A stretch of 64,000 nucleotides of DNA from Eopsaltria australis (GCA_034509425.1 JAVTVJ010000012.1:10079001-10143000), one strand, 5' to 3'; positions 1 through 41,256 are shown, counted from the stretch's first letter. Numbers and translations: made by a program. Notes: a model not told the origin generated them from the sequence alone.

Positions 1-3000
1 GTTTCTGACTAGTTTGTCAGGAAGCAGCAGGACGGGGAGACTGCTCCCTTCATTAGTGTGAGCTAAGGGTGACTGTGGCAAGTATGGATCAATGTGCTCA
101 CTGACCAGTGCTGCAAGAAGATCAGAGGGAGTCTAGTGCTAGAGAAACAATCTTGGGCAACAACAGTGGTTATCAGAAAAGTTTGTTGTGAGGAGAGAGG
201 CTTGAGGACAAGCGAGGATTTGAATTTGGTGGATCAGTATCAGCGAGATACTCAGCCAAGTACAGACGTACCTACAGCACAGCTGATGCAAGGTTCAAGA
301 ATGGGAGCCTGAACTTCTGCTCCCAGCTGCAAGTGGAGGAGGCCCCTGACAAGGTGCCAGACAGGTTACTCAGCTGCATTTTGTCAGAATTGGTCTTAAG
401 CAGAGATGCCTTAACCTCTAGGATTGGTGAAAGAGGTTCTGGAGCCTGTTGATAAGCTCAGGGCCCTGACGTTGGTATCCTGGGAAAGTTTTCACTATTT
501 ATGCTTGTAGCAAATCTGTAAGTTACGACTTTCAGGACTCTGATTACATACACTCACAGATGTACAAAATAGAAGCAATGATGATACTGTTTCTTGTAAT
601 CTAGAAATTTTGGTATGTCTTTCCATTTCTAATGGGTGCTATTTGAAAAACTACTGATGGAGCCCAGAGAGGGTCTAATTAATGCAGCCTGGAACTTTGA
701 AGTACCGTTAACAAAGGAAGAAAGAGAACTTGGGACTTGAAGCGTTTGTTCAGAGGTATAAGCAATTAAGGAAGGTAGTTTTACTCCAGTGTGTTTCCCT
801 GGATTAATCAAATGAAGAGCAACAGTGAGAGTTCTCTGGCACAGTACAAACACTGGCATCTGTTCATGACTGGAAATGATCTACCACTTTAGGCATTTGA
901 GGAGACCAAGAAATGTATTTTATGTTGCTGTTGAAAGGACAAACAAAATTTAATTTGATAACTTGTGAAACACTCTAGGTGGGCTTATACACCCAATTAA
1001 GTCTAACTTCTGAATAGTGACATTGTATGTCCCTTGTAACCTCTGATGTCTGCACTTGCTTATTTCTTAACTAACTACTTTTTTTCTTTACACCCTTGTA
1101 AAAATAGTAGAATGAATAATTCTCCTGTCAGTTTCCAAATATGCATTGAATAAAATAAAATTATTAGAAGGGACAGTTTAGTATATATTGTTTAAAATGT
1201 TCTTCCTTATTAACTGAGAAATCGGTAAAACTGTAAAAAAGCAGAGTTAATGGCCATACTATTGTGACTGAAGCTATTAATATTATATTGATATTGAGAA
1301 ATATGCACAAAAAGACATTTCAGGAACCTCACAAGAACACACTGGCATTATTCTTCAAGAGGATTCACTATCTATTTAGTGTTTTCAGTACTGTTGCCTC
1401 TTGCTGCTATTTCTAGTTCTGAGTCAGGAGTCTGTGTTTCTGCCTGGCTTTCTTTGAGTGAGACCTTCTGTGGAAGTGCAACATGCAGGTTTCATTTGGA
1501 ACAAACATAATGACACATGTTCAATATGGTACTGAGTTATTAGTTATGGGTTAGCCACGCTTCTCTTTCTGTCCATTAGTGTCTAATTGCTTGCTATTCT
1601 GCAACTCAGAGGAGAAAACCACAATATTTAAGTCAGGCATACTGAGGGAAGAAAATGAGCATTCTGTGTTAGACAAAAAAATTCATAAGATCAAGTGTTT
1701 GCAAGATGTGCATATTCAGTGAGCATTCACCTGTAGATAATCCAAGTTCAGTTGTTTTGTAAGAACACCCCTTCTTGTCTTACATCTCATAACATGGAAG
1801 TGTTAATTATGTGGCTTTTGGAACTTGGATTTGTATTATACAATTGAATGAAATGTAAATTTGAAGGGTGTAAAAAACACGACTTGGTTGTGGTTTCAAA
1901 ACGAATGTTGAAATACAGCTTACAGTGGCATTTTGCAACAGATTCACAGAGTGGAAGGGATTGCTGGAAGTCATCTTGTCTAACCCTTTGCACAAATACA
2001 GTCACCTAGAGCTGGTTGCTCACAAGAAGCCTTTTGAATATCTCCAAGGAGGGATACTCCACAAGCTTCATGGCCAGCCTGTGCCAGCATTCAGTCACCC
2101 TTACAGTAAAAAAAGTGTTTCTTCCTCTGGTCCTGTCACTGGGCACCACTGAAGAGAGCCTCCGCTCCCTCTTTTTTGCATGCTTCCTTCAGGCATTTTT
2201 GTACATCAATGAGATCTCCCTGAACTTTCAGGTTTACCTCTTCAGGTGAAACAGTCCCATCTTTCTCAGCATTTCCTCATAGGTTCCCTTAATCATATTT
2301 ATGGTTCTTTGATGGACTCTTTCCACTCTATCCATGTTCTTCACATACACAGGAGACCAGAAAATGACAGAAAATAAAACTGTTATTGAAGATAACATTC
2401 TTTGAAAATAGTTTTAAACCCACATGTAGTGCCTAACAGTGGAAACTGTGACTTCCTGTAAGAGACATATTTAACAGTGACAAATTTACCTAAGTGTTCC
2501 TAATGAAACTTCCTACTGTAAAACCGGGGTTTTTTAAGTAACAGCTAGATGTAATTGATGAAGCCTGCAACTTAATAAACCACAGCTTAAGCAGAAGTTT
2601 CTAACAAAAAAGTATCTGGATTTTATGACTTCAACTGTTTTGAAGTCAGGACATTCTACACTATTTTAGGAAGGCAAATCTGTGTCAATCTGTAGTGGAG
2701 TCACAGTGCTTTGCTTTCAGACAGTTGTCTTGATATTTCACTTTGGCTGCATTATCTTTACTCTTTGGAGAGGTAGCAAGTGAAGAGCAGTTTCTTTCTG
2801 CGTTTTCCACTCCCCTTCCTTTTCCTTTTCACCCTTCTTCCTCCCTCCCTTCCTCCCTCCCAGCTGAAGGGAAAAACAGAGTGTTTGAATTAGTTTAGAT
2901 TCTCTGATGGAGGGCTAGGAATTTCTGATATTTTTCTTTGTTTGTGCTTTCTATCACACTATATTTCTTTAAGATAACAGGTACTGGTAAAGATTATCAA

Positions 3001-4189
3001 AGAGAAACAGTAGTTGTGTCAAAAAAAGTGGAATCATGAAAAGTTCATTATTATATGGTATTGTCTCAGAAGTTAATTTTTCAAGTTAATATTTAAACAA
3101 AATGAGGCCTTGTAACTATTCTGAACTCAGAATTTTACTCCAAAAAACCAGTCACAGTATATGTATTTTAAGAAATACAGTTTAATAGTATGCTGCTGGC
3201 CTGTTTAATTTTTATGCCTTAGGGTAGCACAGAGCACTATTTCTACTTTTAGAAGCTTCTTCTCATTAGTGTAGTCTCTTATATAGCACCTGTTTTAAAC
3301 TCCAAATCTGAATCTACAAATGTAAAACCTGACTTTTGAAATATTTGCTTTTTTGAACACTCTTCTTTAAAGGACCTATCAGGATCTCTCCCCAAAATGC
3401 TAGAAGCATGAAGGATAAGGGAGGAACAATGTTGCATGGCCCAAACACATGTGCTTTCGTCATTAGCAAGGTACAGCATGACCTCATGTTGACCTCAAAG
3501 GTAAATCGCTACCAGGGAACAATTATACATGCCTCTGAAAGCAGCTTAGTTTTGAACATAGTCAAGAGAATAATTCAGTACATAGAATAAAATTAAGTTT
3601 ACAACACTGTCTGCCTTTCCCTTTCTCTGTCTTGTCTCTCTCTGAGTCTCTCCTTGAGAGAATGTTGTTTTTATATATGTGTTCGTTGCGAAAGAAAACA
3701 ACTTTTCTAGAGGTCATAACGAATTCCTAAATATGGGGAACCCAAAGGATATTGTATCCAATTTAGTCAAATTGTACATCTTACAATGAAATTCTCTTTT
3801 TAATGAAAAGTTTCATTTGTTATCTAGAGTATTGGTATTGCAGCCTTCAGAATGTATATCTGTGTTAGTTGGGGAATCTTGCATAGTTCTGAAATGCATA
3901 GATCATTTAGACTTATGGGAGAGTTTATTTTAAATACTTGTAGATTAATTTTTGAGTGCTTATCTTAGACTGCAACACCAACTTATGCCATTTTATTTTT
4001 TCATAGAAGACTAAATATTCTGTAGCATTATGTGATACATCTCTACATATGATGGAATATTATTTAGCTAGCAGTTCTGAGCTATTTGGAGAAGAATTGC
4101 TGCCAGCATCTTGGAACTGTTAGCCATATCTATCCCATATTATTTGTACAATATAATTGTTTGATGTAAATTTTATTTTTTTTTTCTAG
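1..4189 (+). other. RPS6KA5: RPS6KA5 intron (3' part)
   Basis: Intron upstream of the residue-207 exon; its 5' end is outside the window. It holds a minus-oriented CR1 fragment (about 1930-2375) and a pyrimidine-rich C/T tract near 2815-2870. A 72-codon open frame near 94-312 has no recognisable features. Nothing else is supported. Confidence 0.85.
1930..2375 (-). repeat. CR1 LINE fragment, antisense
   Basis: Read on the minus strand this carries the typical 3' half of a CR1. On the + strand the order is reversed: the ATTC-type 3' end with the line about Ts and CCAACC lies at the left, then clusters matching AGGCTGGCCATGAAG, CAGTGACAGGACC and the GTCTCCTGTGT-like block toward the right. Diverged and truncated; edges estimated by eye. 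Confidence 0.8.
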
Positions 4190-30697
<26,508 letters not shown>

Positions 30698-31791
30698 GAA
30701 GCAGAGAATATCCTGTCTTGAGGAGTTAAGTGGTTATAGACTTGGCAGTACCTGTATTGTCTTCTCCCACCCTGCCTCCCTGTGGCTTACAGGCTGCTAC
30801 AGGAGGATGTCTGTTGCTTTAGAAATGTATTTTAGTCATACCTTTTTAGCTTTGTATTTCCATACATTTCCTTTTAGTGTTTGGTATCACTGGATATAGT
30901 ATAATATTGTTATACATCCAACATTGTATTCTCTGAGGGCTAAATTACTGGTGTGCAGTCAAGCTCAAGGTAAGGAGCTGTGCTGCTCATGGTACCGCTT
31001 GGAAGAAGACACTTTCTCAGTGTCACAACCTTCCTCCCAGTTTCTTCCCCACTGCTCAAAGAAAAGAAAGCTCTGTAACATATAAAGAACTTCAGGATCT
31101 TCTGCTTTTACCCAGCTCTGTGAAGAATGTTATAGAATTTGATTCTTCATGCATGTAAAGAATCATTGGTACAATGCACCAAAGCAGTACAGTATACTTT
31201 AAAGCCTTTTAAATTTATGGTTAAATTCTGTCCCATTTATTTGAATTTTAAGATCAAAATGAAGCACTATGAAACTCTTTATTTTGTTTAAAAAGTAGCT
31301 CCACATATCTTGTTCTAAACAACTGAGAATAGAAGTCTTAGATTTTTTTAATTTATTTATTTTTTTAAACACATCTAGGGTAAAAGATATCTGATAGGGT
31401 GAGATATCTAGTACTGTGATAAAATCTTATTTTTTTGAGGTTATTAACTTCTAAAAGATTTTACAGATTCTAAAATGTAATGCTATAAGAGAAAATTAAA
31501 TTTCATATTTGATGCTTTGGAAAATGATCACATGTTAAAATACCTATTTCAAGATTTAATTATAATTTATATTTTCTTTTTATATTTACACAATAATTTA
31601 AAAATACTAAGACTTTTTTAAAGATGAGAAAACTCCAGTTTCAACATTTGTTATTATAGGGTCCATAAAAATGCATACCAAGTTATTTGAATTTTGCATT
31701 GTGCAAATATGGCAGTCTAATAGTGACTGTAAAATATTAGAATATATGTTTTATTTTTTGCACTTTATAACATCCAAAGGAGATGTTTTAG

Positions 31792-31797
31792 AATAAA
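31792..31797 (+). terminator. Candidate poly(A) signal
   Basis: AATAAA about 1.1 kb after the RPS6KA5 stop; a candidate proximal polyadenylation site. Confidence 0.5.
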
Positions 31798-32932
31798 GTG
31801 CACTCAGATATCTCTTCCTTCAAGGTGCTGAGCACTGTTTTACTGGGCTGAATGACCTGAAATCCACCATATTTGGTGGTTGTGGTCATTGTGAAGGAGA
31901 ATTCTGTACTTTGCAGGAGTGAATCCCTGTATATTACCCCCTGTTTTCATTCCTTACTGTAAAATGCGAAGCTCTTTCTATCTTGCTTTTACATTGTATA
32001 TAACAAATACTAGACCTGGGCACCTTGTGTAGTGTAGATGTTAACAACTTATGCACTGGGAATACTAAAGGGAAATTATATTGAACACTGTGCTTCACAA
32101 CTTGTTCACTGTGGTGTTCTACAGTGAAGTATTTCCTACTGTGATAGTATAGTATGTACATAACTGTTTGGAATCATAAATGTGACTTACAGAAACATCA
32201 GCATAAACTTTTAAATCAGTATATTTTATAAATTTATGGAGAGCTCTTTTATAGCTTGTATTCTCAATGACTAGGGGTAACTTAAGTGCTCAAGATGACT
32301 CCAGTTTTGCAAATGCTTACATGTGTAAGTTTCCACTGAAGTCAGAGAGGCTCCTTGTCATATGCCTAAATTTGTGTGATGGAAGACTAATTGACTAGAG
32401 GATTTTGTTAACAGCTGTCTCTATCCTAAAGTAACCTTAATCCAAACCCTATGCAAAAAAAAAGGTTATAGAAATTGTTTATATCAGTGGTTTTATTTAT
32501 AGAATTATGTCAGATATCAGTATTGACAAATACAATACATCCATGTTTACAGGGATTGTGTGTATCAAAACAAGGCTTTGAAGCCCAACATGTTTGTTCT
32601 GTGTTTCTTTAATATTAATAATGGCATTCTGAGGTTTTGGAATTGCTCATGTGAAATAGTTTACTACTTTCTTGATGTGAATGTCAACAGTAATTGCAGC
32701 ATTAATTTCAGGTTGATGTGAATATTGAGATTTGCACTGTTTATGTAGAAGTAGTATATTTAAAGATCAGTCTATGTGCTAATAACACAACCAATTTTAA
32801 GTGGCCGATGTTAAAGTATTGAAAAATAATTGTCAATGTAATATATTCAGGTTTGCTTTCTGAATGCTCTCTTTGGAAGTAATCTCAATAGTGAACATGG
32901 CTCATTTGTAAAAGAATACTTTTCCTCTCCTG

Positions 32933-32938
32933 AATAAA
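32933..32938 (+). terminator. Candidate poly(A) signal
   Basis: AATAAA about 2.2 kb after the RPS6KA5 stop, followed within a few bases by TGTAAATA; a candidate distal site. Confidence 0.45.
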
Positions 32939-33429
32939 CTTGCTGTAAATACAATGAACAATCCACCATTAATACTTGTTATGCAGACAATATGAGTGAA
33001 TTAGGAGACTGGAGAACAGGTTGCTTGTAAAGTTTGCACTTTGAGGAGTTCATGGAATTTGTCTTCAGGATGAGGGCAATGAAAAGGAATTTCGCTCTGA
33101 TTTCATTCAAGTGTAAGAAACTTTTGGATACCAGGTAGATTTGGAATATTGTGACCCAGCTGAAAGAACTTAAATGTTAGGAACACAGAACAGTTGTTTT
33201 CCCTCTTGGGAAATTTAAACTGTTTCTTAACAAACTGATGAAACAATGAGAATGTTTGCACAAGATACTAAATGCTAGAGATAATGGCTGTATTGTCAAT
33301 CTTTTTTCCTACACAGGTTTTGTGAGACTGTTGTGAGACTAAAATTATTAGAATACATCACTTGTATCAAAGACAACTTTTATAGCTGAATATTTCTGTG
33401 TCCTCTTTGTGCTCTCATGGTAGTTGTTT

Positions 33430-33435
33430 AATAAA
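33430..33435 (+). terminator. Candidate poly(A) signal
   Basis: AATAAA in TTTAATAAAAATG, about 2.7 kb after the RPS6KA5 stop. Third candidate for the mRNA end. Confidence 0.4.
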
Positions 33436-36400
33436 AATGTAAACCCAGGACATTTCTTTTGGGCAGGGCTGAGTACATTTAGGTGTCACCTTACATTTGC
33501 TTTGAACCAGTTACCCACGGCAGCTGAAATGTTTTATGACGTCTGACTGCCTGCTGCCCCCAGGTAACAGAGCTCTTGAGGAAGTGTATTTGACACTAGT
33601 CTGTCTGAATTTTTAGATTAGCATCTTCACATAAACAACTGCTGATGAACATACACATTGATACATTGAAACTTGAGTTGCAAACTAGGCAGTTCAAGAG
33701 TAAGTTTCCTTCTTGTTCGGATGCCCCTGCAGGAGCATTGTTACTCTAGGCAGAACAGTGTTTTAATCTGTTGACCAGCCTGAAACTCTAGGTCACATGA
33801 AGACTATGGGCCATGATTTTCAAATGCAGACCACTGTTTCAAATTTGAAATGTATAAGTTAATCTGCATTAGTACTATAAATACTTCATATTGCCGTGGT
33901 GAAGAGATGTTACACTGTAAAATATGTGTATACTCAGATTAAGTTTTCTTCACAGTGCTGCTATACTTCAATCAGCTTTAATGTCTAGTAATGATATCTG
34001 TCTGCTGTCAGAAATACAATGCTGTCAGCAATGTTGTAGGCAGATTTGTGTGAAAAATCAAATTTCTTATGAGTAAAGATTTCAATTGGTGTGGGTTTTA
34101 ATCTAATCTTCAAAGTACTCAATATCTGGTAAAGCCATTTCTTTGTAATACTTTTAGAAACACAAATACTAGTATTAGCAGGTAATTCTGCTAAAGAATT
34201 TAGAGAAGTATGAAGAAAATAACATGACTTACTGTTCCTCTGGACTGTTCCACTGGATTAGTGAAATATCTATACTTTAAGGAAAAGAATCAGTGCATTT
34301 GGCATATGTATTGTTTACTGCTATGAAAAAAAACCTATTAAATACTTTATTAAACAGTTGGGGGTAACATGTATTGCATCACAGAATGGATTGAGGCTTC
34401 AAATTGGCTCTGCTGATGGATGTATTTTCTCAGCCCTTTTCCATGGCTACTCTTCTGAACAAGATAACAATTCCTACACAGCTGTATCCCTTCTCAGTCA
34501 TTTGAGAACAGACTAATTCTCAGCAGAAAATGTGTTCATTGGTTGTAATGGAATGTTGCACAAGCATCTTGTATTTTTAATCTCTGCGTGTGTTCTCTGC
34601 ATGCATGTAGGTACATGCTGTGTTGCATGTCTTGATCTCAATTTAAAGTAATATGCCTTGACTAAGAGAACTTGTATTTTAAAAATAGGTTCTGGACTCA
34701 CACAGATTCGGAGGACCAGATAAAGGGGCTGCCACAGAAGAGGAAGAAGGTTTTAGGAAGTCAGAGTTGAGAGGCTTCCGGGAAGATATTTTCAGGGGTA
34801 ATTTCTCCCCTGGCTATCTCCATGTGCATGTATTACTCACTGACAATGAATTGCAAGCTTTCATGCCAGTTGTCCAACATTAACATATTTCCTACCTCTG
34901 CAGGTCTCTGAGTATGTGTGTGTAGCTTATAACATTTAGTTCATTATATTGAAATTATATGCTATGTCTCAAGTATCATTCCAGGTGTTTTTAGTAAGTT
35001 AATGGTCTTCTTTCTTTCTCCCGTAAGTGACAGTCGCTTTCAAAATCCACTTTTTACATAGCAAAACATGACATTGCCTTCCTTCAGTTGAGATAGTTGA
35101 CTGAATATTCTGGATTGAGAGAACAGAATATAACATAGCTATTTCACTTGCAAAGAGATAAAAGTGCTTTGATCTTTGTCTGCCAGTGAGAAACACTTCT
35201 CAGTTTGGTCCTTTGACCCACAAGGCACTGGATCTCTAAAAGTAGAAGAAATGCAGAACTGTTCACTAGCTCTCACCTGCCATCACACATTTTTATATAT
35301 CACATATTAAATAGATTCTGAATGTTGAGAACACCTGTGTAGGAGAGAAAACAGACTGATTCCTGTAGTCTGCACTAAAAAATAAAGTGATGCTTTCAAT
35401 TACATAGACCAGCTGAAACAGTTTTTTGTTGTACCCAGAAACTGCAAAATGGAGAAATGCAAGAGACCTGCAATAATGGGAATTTCAAGAAAACATGTGT
35501 TTTGACAACCTTCATATTCTGTGTGATAGAAATGGAGGACAGCAACTGGCTGGGAACAATTAGAAGTGTTTAGGTAGAGATGTTATGGGCTGTTCTGACT
35601 AATATTTTATTCAGTGGTAGAAAGGAATCCATATTATTCACAGGTAAAATTGCTTTTAAAAATTGGCAACCCATCTGACTGTATTTACAAGACTCATGCA
35701 GAAGTCTGCTAACTTCCTTTCAAATGCCAATAATGAAAGAAAAACAGAACTATTTAATTATTTCAGGAACTGCCAAAAAACCTAACATGAAACTGTAAAC
35801 TGGTTGCAAACTTGTTACAGCTTTCTTAATACAAAGGTATTTGTCAACAAATCCAGCATCAAATCTTAAAATTGGTGTCTCATTTATGTTCATCTGATTT
35901 TCTTTGGTTGTTTTTTTATTTTATTTTGTTAAATATGTAGCTGTCTTAGTATGATTATGACCAAAGGTCTGTTCTCATACGAAGGTGAAAAATTGGAGGA
36001 TTTAGGATTAGACCTTGTGAATAACCAAAAGAAATCAAAAAGTTTGGAAGGGTAACCATTTCAAAAATATGTATATATATTACTAATATTTGCTGATAAA
36101 ACTATGTCTAACCAAGTCCATTTTATCTAAGTTATGAGTATGATATTTTGTGATATTCAGCTATGCTAAAAAAGCTTTCAAGTGTGAAGTCTTTGGAGTT
36201 CAGGAAAGTGACAAGAAAGGAGGAAATTTAAAGATGATGCTGCAAAGAGGGGACTGCTCAAAATTTATCCCTAAGTTACCTGAGGTGACTGGTTACAGAG
36301 GTGTCATTGTGTGGTCTGCAAAAGCTCACTCATTAGTAACAGTACATACGCTTTTTTTCCTTTAAAATCAGTATACAGTGGAGAAGAGAAACTAAATTCA

Positions 36401-39400
36401 CAAAAGCAGCAAATATCTCAAAGCTTTTCTTAGGTGTCTCCTTAATGAGTTCTCATCCTTTAAACTGCTGTATCTGACAGTTACTCTTGTTGAAGCTGTG
36501 CCTGCTTGAGCCATGCCACTGTGGTGATGTGTTCACTGTAGAGGGATGGTACCGATTAGAGCTCAAGGTGCTGTGTCCCTGCTGCTTTTAAGTTCAAGTG
36601 TTCATACAATTCTGCTTAGCATGTATCACCATGTCAGTCCAATTGGTATGCAGCTGTTGCAGGTCAGTTCAATTTTAAAGCTGTCAGATTAAAAGGAAGA
36701 CTTGAGAGCTACTTCAGGACCAAAGTAAGAACAGGCCTTGAATCTTAACATACATCTGGATTACAGAAGTGAATAAAAGTTTGGCATTTACTTTCAACCT
36801 TGACAGACTTAAAGTGCTCCTGCAGCAAATGTGGATGCTTACAGATATCTTACCAGTAGTGATCTCTTTCACCTGCAGGAAAAGAAACCTGCAAAATTGT
36901 TTCTTGCCAGATAAAATCTTTTGCTGGAGTCCCAGTAGAAGAAATCGTCCATAATTTTTACCTTTACCTTTGAAGCTGTAAAGGCAAAAAATGAATTGGT
37001 GACAGATTCTGACAGCTGGTTATAAAGGAGCAGGCTGTGTTAATTTGCAGTGAGAGGAACAGGGCGTTCTATTTCTTGTGTCGGTGTGGGCAGGGAGTGG
37101 GGAGAGGGAAAAAAATGGGAAGAAGGGAATGCTGAGTGCTTTGCTTCACTGTAATTTACAGGACATTCTGGTTGCACACCATTTCTTTTGAAGGAGCAAT
37201 GACCTCCACATTCAATTAAAATCTTTTTGAATAAAAAAACCCCACACAGATTAACCTGACAACTTTTCTTCTTGGACACAATGCCATTTTCAAATGGCAA
37301 ATACAGCATCAGGGTCATTGATTTCCTTATTTCCTTAATGCCAGTTATCAACAGATTACAGTGAAATTTTTCTTTCTGACAAATACGTGCAAAACCTTGC
37401 GATAGAAGTTTGCCAAAAAGCAAGCGAAGTAATTGAATTGGTTTATTTTGGCCAATATTTAGAAAATGAATGAGGATTGTTGGATTGAGTCCAGAGAATG
37501 ATTCTGAATTTGATGGGAAAAGCACTAGAAGAAAGGATAATTGTGTGAGTACAGTGGTGGAAAAAATACAGGAAAGCTGTGTTCTAGAAGACTACTCAGA
37601 ACTTGTGGAAAATTAGTGGAACCAGATGCCAGGTGAATGCTCCTGTCTCTAGAGGTGTTAAAGCCTAACCATGCTTGTTTGAAGGATGATAAGCCCAGCC
37701 TGTTGGCAATCCTGTCAGAGCCACAGGTTTTAGGAAAATTTGTTGTTGGGCTTCTGTCTTGGAGGTACTTCTCCTTATTTGCAAGTCTTGCTAACCACCA
37801 GGGTATGATCAACATTTGGCAAATCAGACTCTTCCACTGTGTTGGAATGATAACTGTAAGCTTTTGATCTTCAGCAGCCAGTTTTCTTCTTCAGGCTATG
37901 GTGTTCAAAATAGGAAGAGATTTTTTTGTTGTTGTTGTTGTTGCCCTAAGTTGTGTGGTTAACCACTGTGGTGGCTTCAAAATTACTACAAAGCAATCTG
38001 GAGAAGTATATCACATCATTGTTAACAAGTCAGCCTCACATTCCCGTAGGAGAAGCTCTTCCCAGAGATGTGCCCAGTGCAGAGCAATAGCATGGGTGTT
38101 CCCTGTGGTAGCTGATGGTCTGCATGTCCGTTGTTCTTCCAGCTCTTGAAGTTGTGTGTGCTGGGAACTCTTCTCACAGAAAAATGTTAAAAAAATGAAA
38201 TCAAACATCTGAATGCTAGGCAGATGATACTTGGGTGAAGGCAGTTTTATTGGTAATAACTAGGGAGTTTATTCACTGTTGCATTATGCATGACTTCTGT
38301 GGCAGTAGGGAAAAGTATCTGAACAAGTCTCTAAGACAGACTGATGGTATTTGAGCTATTACTGATCTCCAGCATTGTCAGGAGCTTGGGTTTAGAGGAA
38401 AATGTATGAATATGCCTATATGTGGTAAAGTCCTATGACATAATGCTATCATCATACCAAAAGAATCTCACATTTTTCTGGTATACATTGGGATTAAGTA
38501 GGTTATGCAGGGCTTTTTTTGAGTTTTTCAGGGGGTGTGTGTATGGTGTTTGTTTTTAATTACTATTATTTATTTTTACTCCCCATATTGTATACTTAGT
38601 TCTGTTACTTTCCTGGCCATTCTATTTATGTTCACTCATTTATCTCATTGATTTCTGTAGTCTTTCTGCTTGTCCTGAAAGGCAATACATGGGTTTTTCT
38701 GCCCAAAAAAACTGTAGAGTCAAATGACCAATATACAGGGCAAATAAAAGTATGAAGAAAGGCTGTGCAATAAACATTTTCCTTTATCAGTGTGGAAATA
38801 CCCAGCTTAAATTGCACTGGTCAATAAGTAGGTACCTTACTCTTCAGATGACTTAATTGACAACGGAATGAATAGTGTTAGAAGTACAAAAAGAACAGCT
38901 TTAAAAATAACTAAATAATTAAATATTTGGGGCAGGGGGAATGAGTGCAAACCGAAAGGTACAAGCTCAAGCAGCACTTTCAAACTTGGATCTGAATATA
39001 CTCTGAACAAGGTGTCAGATCTGGCTGGCTGACTTACCTTTTACACTTTGAAGCAGAGTTAGGTCAACAGCAGGTAGGAGAAATCAGCTTTGTCCTGCAG
39101 ATGTGGAACTTCAGATTTTTTTGAACCTGTACTTGGATCCAGCAGGAACAGTAAGAGGTTGAAAACTGGCAGTTAGTCCCCAGAAGCTTTGTGAATCATC
39201 TTTTTGAAAATGGGCAAAGTCCACAGAAGGATTTGACACCCATTCCCAACCAGCTGTAGTCACAGTAACAATATTCTTTTCTACTGGAGTTTTTATCAAA
39301 CAGCTTAAAAAAGCATATATGCTGCTCTTACCTTGAATGTGCTGATAGAATAATCTGCAGGGCAGTGAAGCAGACTGGAAATTATATTCTGTAGTTTCAG

Positions 39401-39719
39401 ATGAATGCTAGACCTTTTAGAGACTATTTTGATCATGTTACTGTATTTTAAATGAACCATGTTTCAGTCATGATCTCTGGAAATTCCAAGTTGAGCTTTT
39501 CATAGAAAGGAGCTATGACATATCAGTGGATATGAAGAGGAAAAAAATTAATTTTAGAAAATCTCAGAAGCTGCAAGCAGGGTTTGTCTTTTGACCAACA
39601 AGAGCAAGTGTTAGGCGATAGTTCTGAAAGGTTGAGTTAGACCAGATAAGGTAAGTTGTAGTGTGTAAAGCCAACTGAATAGTGTAAGAACATCAGAAAT
39701 GGAATGCTGAGTCAAACCG

Positions 39720-39900
39720 GTGGGACCAGAATTGCATGCAGTACTCTAGTGCAGATTACAGCATGGGCTACACTGGGGCAGAATGATGCCGGCTGCTTTG
39801 TCCTCAGCAGTCCTTTTGGTGATGCCTGGTGTTTTGTAGGCTGCCACTGCACAATGCAGCAAGGATTTCAGGGAATTGTCTGTGATTTCCTGACATCCTG
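39720..39900 (-). repeat. Ancient CR1/L3-like LINE fragment, antisense
   Basis: On the minus strand the order GTGCAGTGGCAGCC, CCAGGCATCACC, AGGACTGCTGAGGACAAAGC, GCATCATTCTGCCC and AGTACTGCATGCAATTCTGG follows the reverse-transcriptase 3' region of older CR1/L3-type LINEs. Strongly diverged; I am moderately sure. Confidence 0.6.
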
Positions 39901-40928
39901 TATCAAATGTAAATCAGTAATCTCTAGACAAATATGTATTTGACCAATTCATGTTACCTGAAAAACATCCACTCTTGTTTTGGAGACATCAAGACTGGAA
40001 GAATCTGCTGCCTCTTTGGTATTTAACCAAATAATTAATTATTGTGATAACTTTTTAGAAGTCTCATTTCTTACATAACTTTGTTTGTTTGTTTTGTTGG
40101 GGTTGGTTTGGGGGTTTTTTGTTGTTTTGTTTTTGTTTTCTGTATTACTCTGTTTTTAAATGCTGCTTTCTTTATACAATATTTAATTTCTAAAACAAGG
40201 CAAATATTGTTTTGATTCTGCCAGTTGTTGTGGCAGAAACTGTGAGTTGTCAGGTCTCTGAACTCATAATTGCTGTGCAGAAGTAGCAGCTCACACTCGT
40301 GTTACTGGGTCCACTTCATAGTGTTTCTGACCAGAAGGAGTATGGACCTCTTGGAATTTTCCCGTTGATCCTGGAAAGTCTCCTTCTCCCCTCTCTGCTA
40401 AGGTCCTTCCTTTTGGAACATGATAATGTTGCCTTGTATGCAAATTTTCTCTGAGGGTCACATCAGGCTGGGCAGACTGTGTTCACCCACTGTCTCCCAC
40501 CTTCCTTTGGCACATAGGCATGGGCTCGGTGTCCTCAGGATGCCCCTGGTGTTCATGACCTGTTCAAAGGCACGTGATGAGCCCCAAGGGAGCCACTCTT
40601 TTTTAAAGACTATTTTGTACTAATTCTGGATCTGCTGATGTTTTAAAGACTTCTCTCCAGTTATTAACATAATTGAAACATCTGATTTAAATGCATGATT
40701 TGTCATTCTTTCTAAACACAGAACAAAAATAGTTGTTGAGCACTCCTTTGTCACCAACGTTTTTCTTGCCTCTGGAGAGTAATGAACTGATGATGTTACT
40801 AAAATTATTCATTGTCCTCAGCAACTTTCTTAGCCATTTGTCATAGTACTCACAACATACCGTGTTTTCTGTCAGTTTTAAGCTACCTACTGGTTTAGAA
40901 ACTCCGAAATTACATGTAGCTTTCGACT

Positions 40929-40939
40929 CCCTCTGGTGG
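40929..40939 (-). promoter_or_regulatory. CTCF-like core, intergenic
   Basis: The minus strand reads CCACCAGAGGGAG, close to the CTCF core consensus CCASYAGRKGGC. A motif match only. Confidence 0.35.
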
Positions 40940-41256
40940 TCTGGCAATGGAGCTGGCAAATAGTTTAGCTGTTGCCGACTGCAACAAGCAACACGTTTGA
41001 ATGCAATATGATGTTGTATTTTATTTTTACCCTTAAGAAATAGTAAAAAATGGTACATGCCTGGTTTTCTCTTTCAAAAAGCAGAGGCCTAACAAAGTGC
41101 AAAGCCGTTGAATCTTTCTAAAAACATATCATTATTATACTTTTAAATCCAGAATACTATTCTGGACACTGTTTTCATAAATAAGTCAAAAGAATAGGAA
41201 AACGTCTTTTCCTCTGATGTTCAATTTGTCAAGGAAGATTTTCGAGTTTAAGCTAA

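Larger units (their letters stand above)
30698..33450 (+). other. RPS6KA5: RPS6KA5 3' UTR (end uncertain)
   Basis: AT-rich sequence after the stop with no supported ORF and no recognisable repeat. It has several canonical AATAAA hexamers and an AU-rich element at 31351-31362 (ATTTATTTATTT). A Pumilio-type TGTAAATA sits at 32944-32951, just behind the second hexamer. The true end cannot be set without transcript data. Confidence 0.6.

Noticed and set aside
1..480. Moderately G-rich block at the window start, considered as an LTR or LINE
   Set aside because: I could not match it to CR1 or to the LTR family found elsewhere in the window, and the 72-codon frame in it is uninformative.
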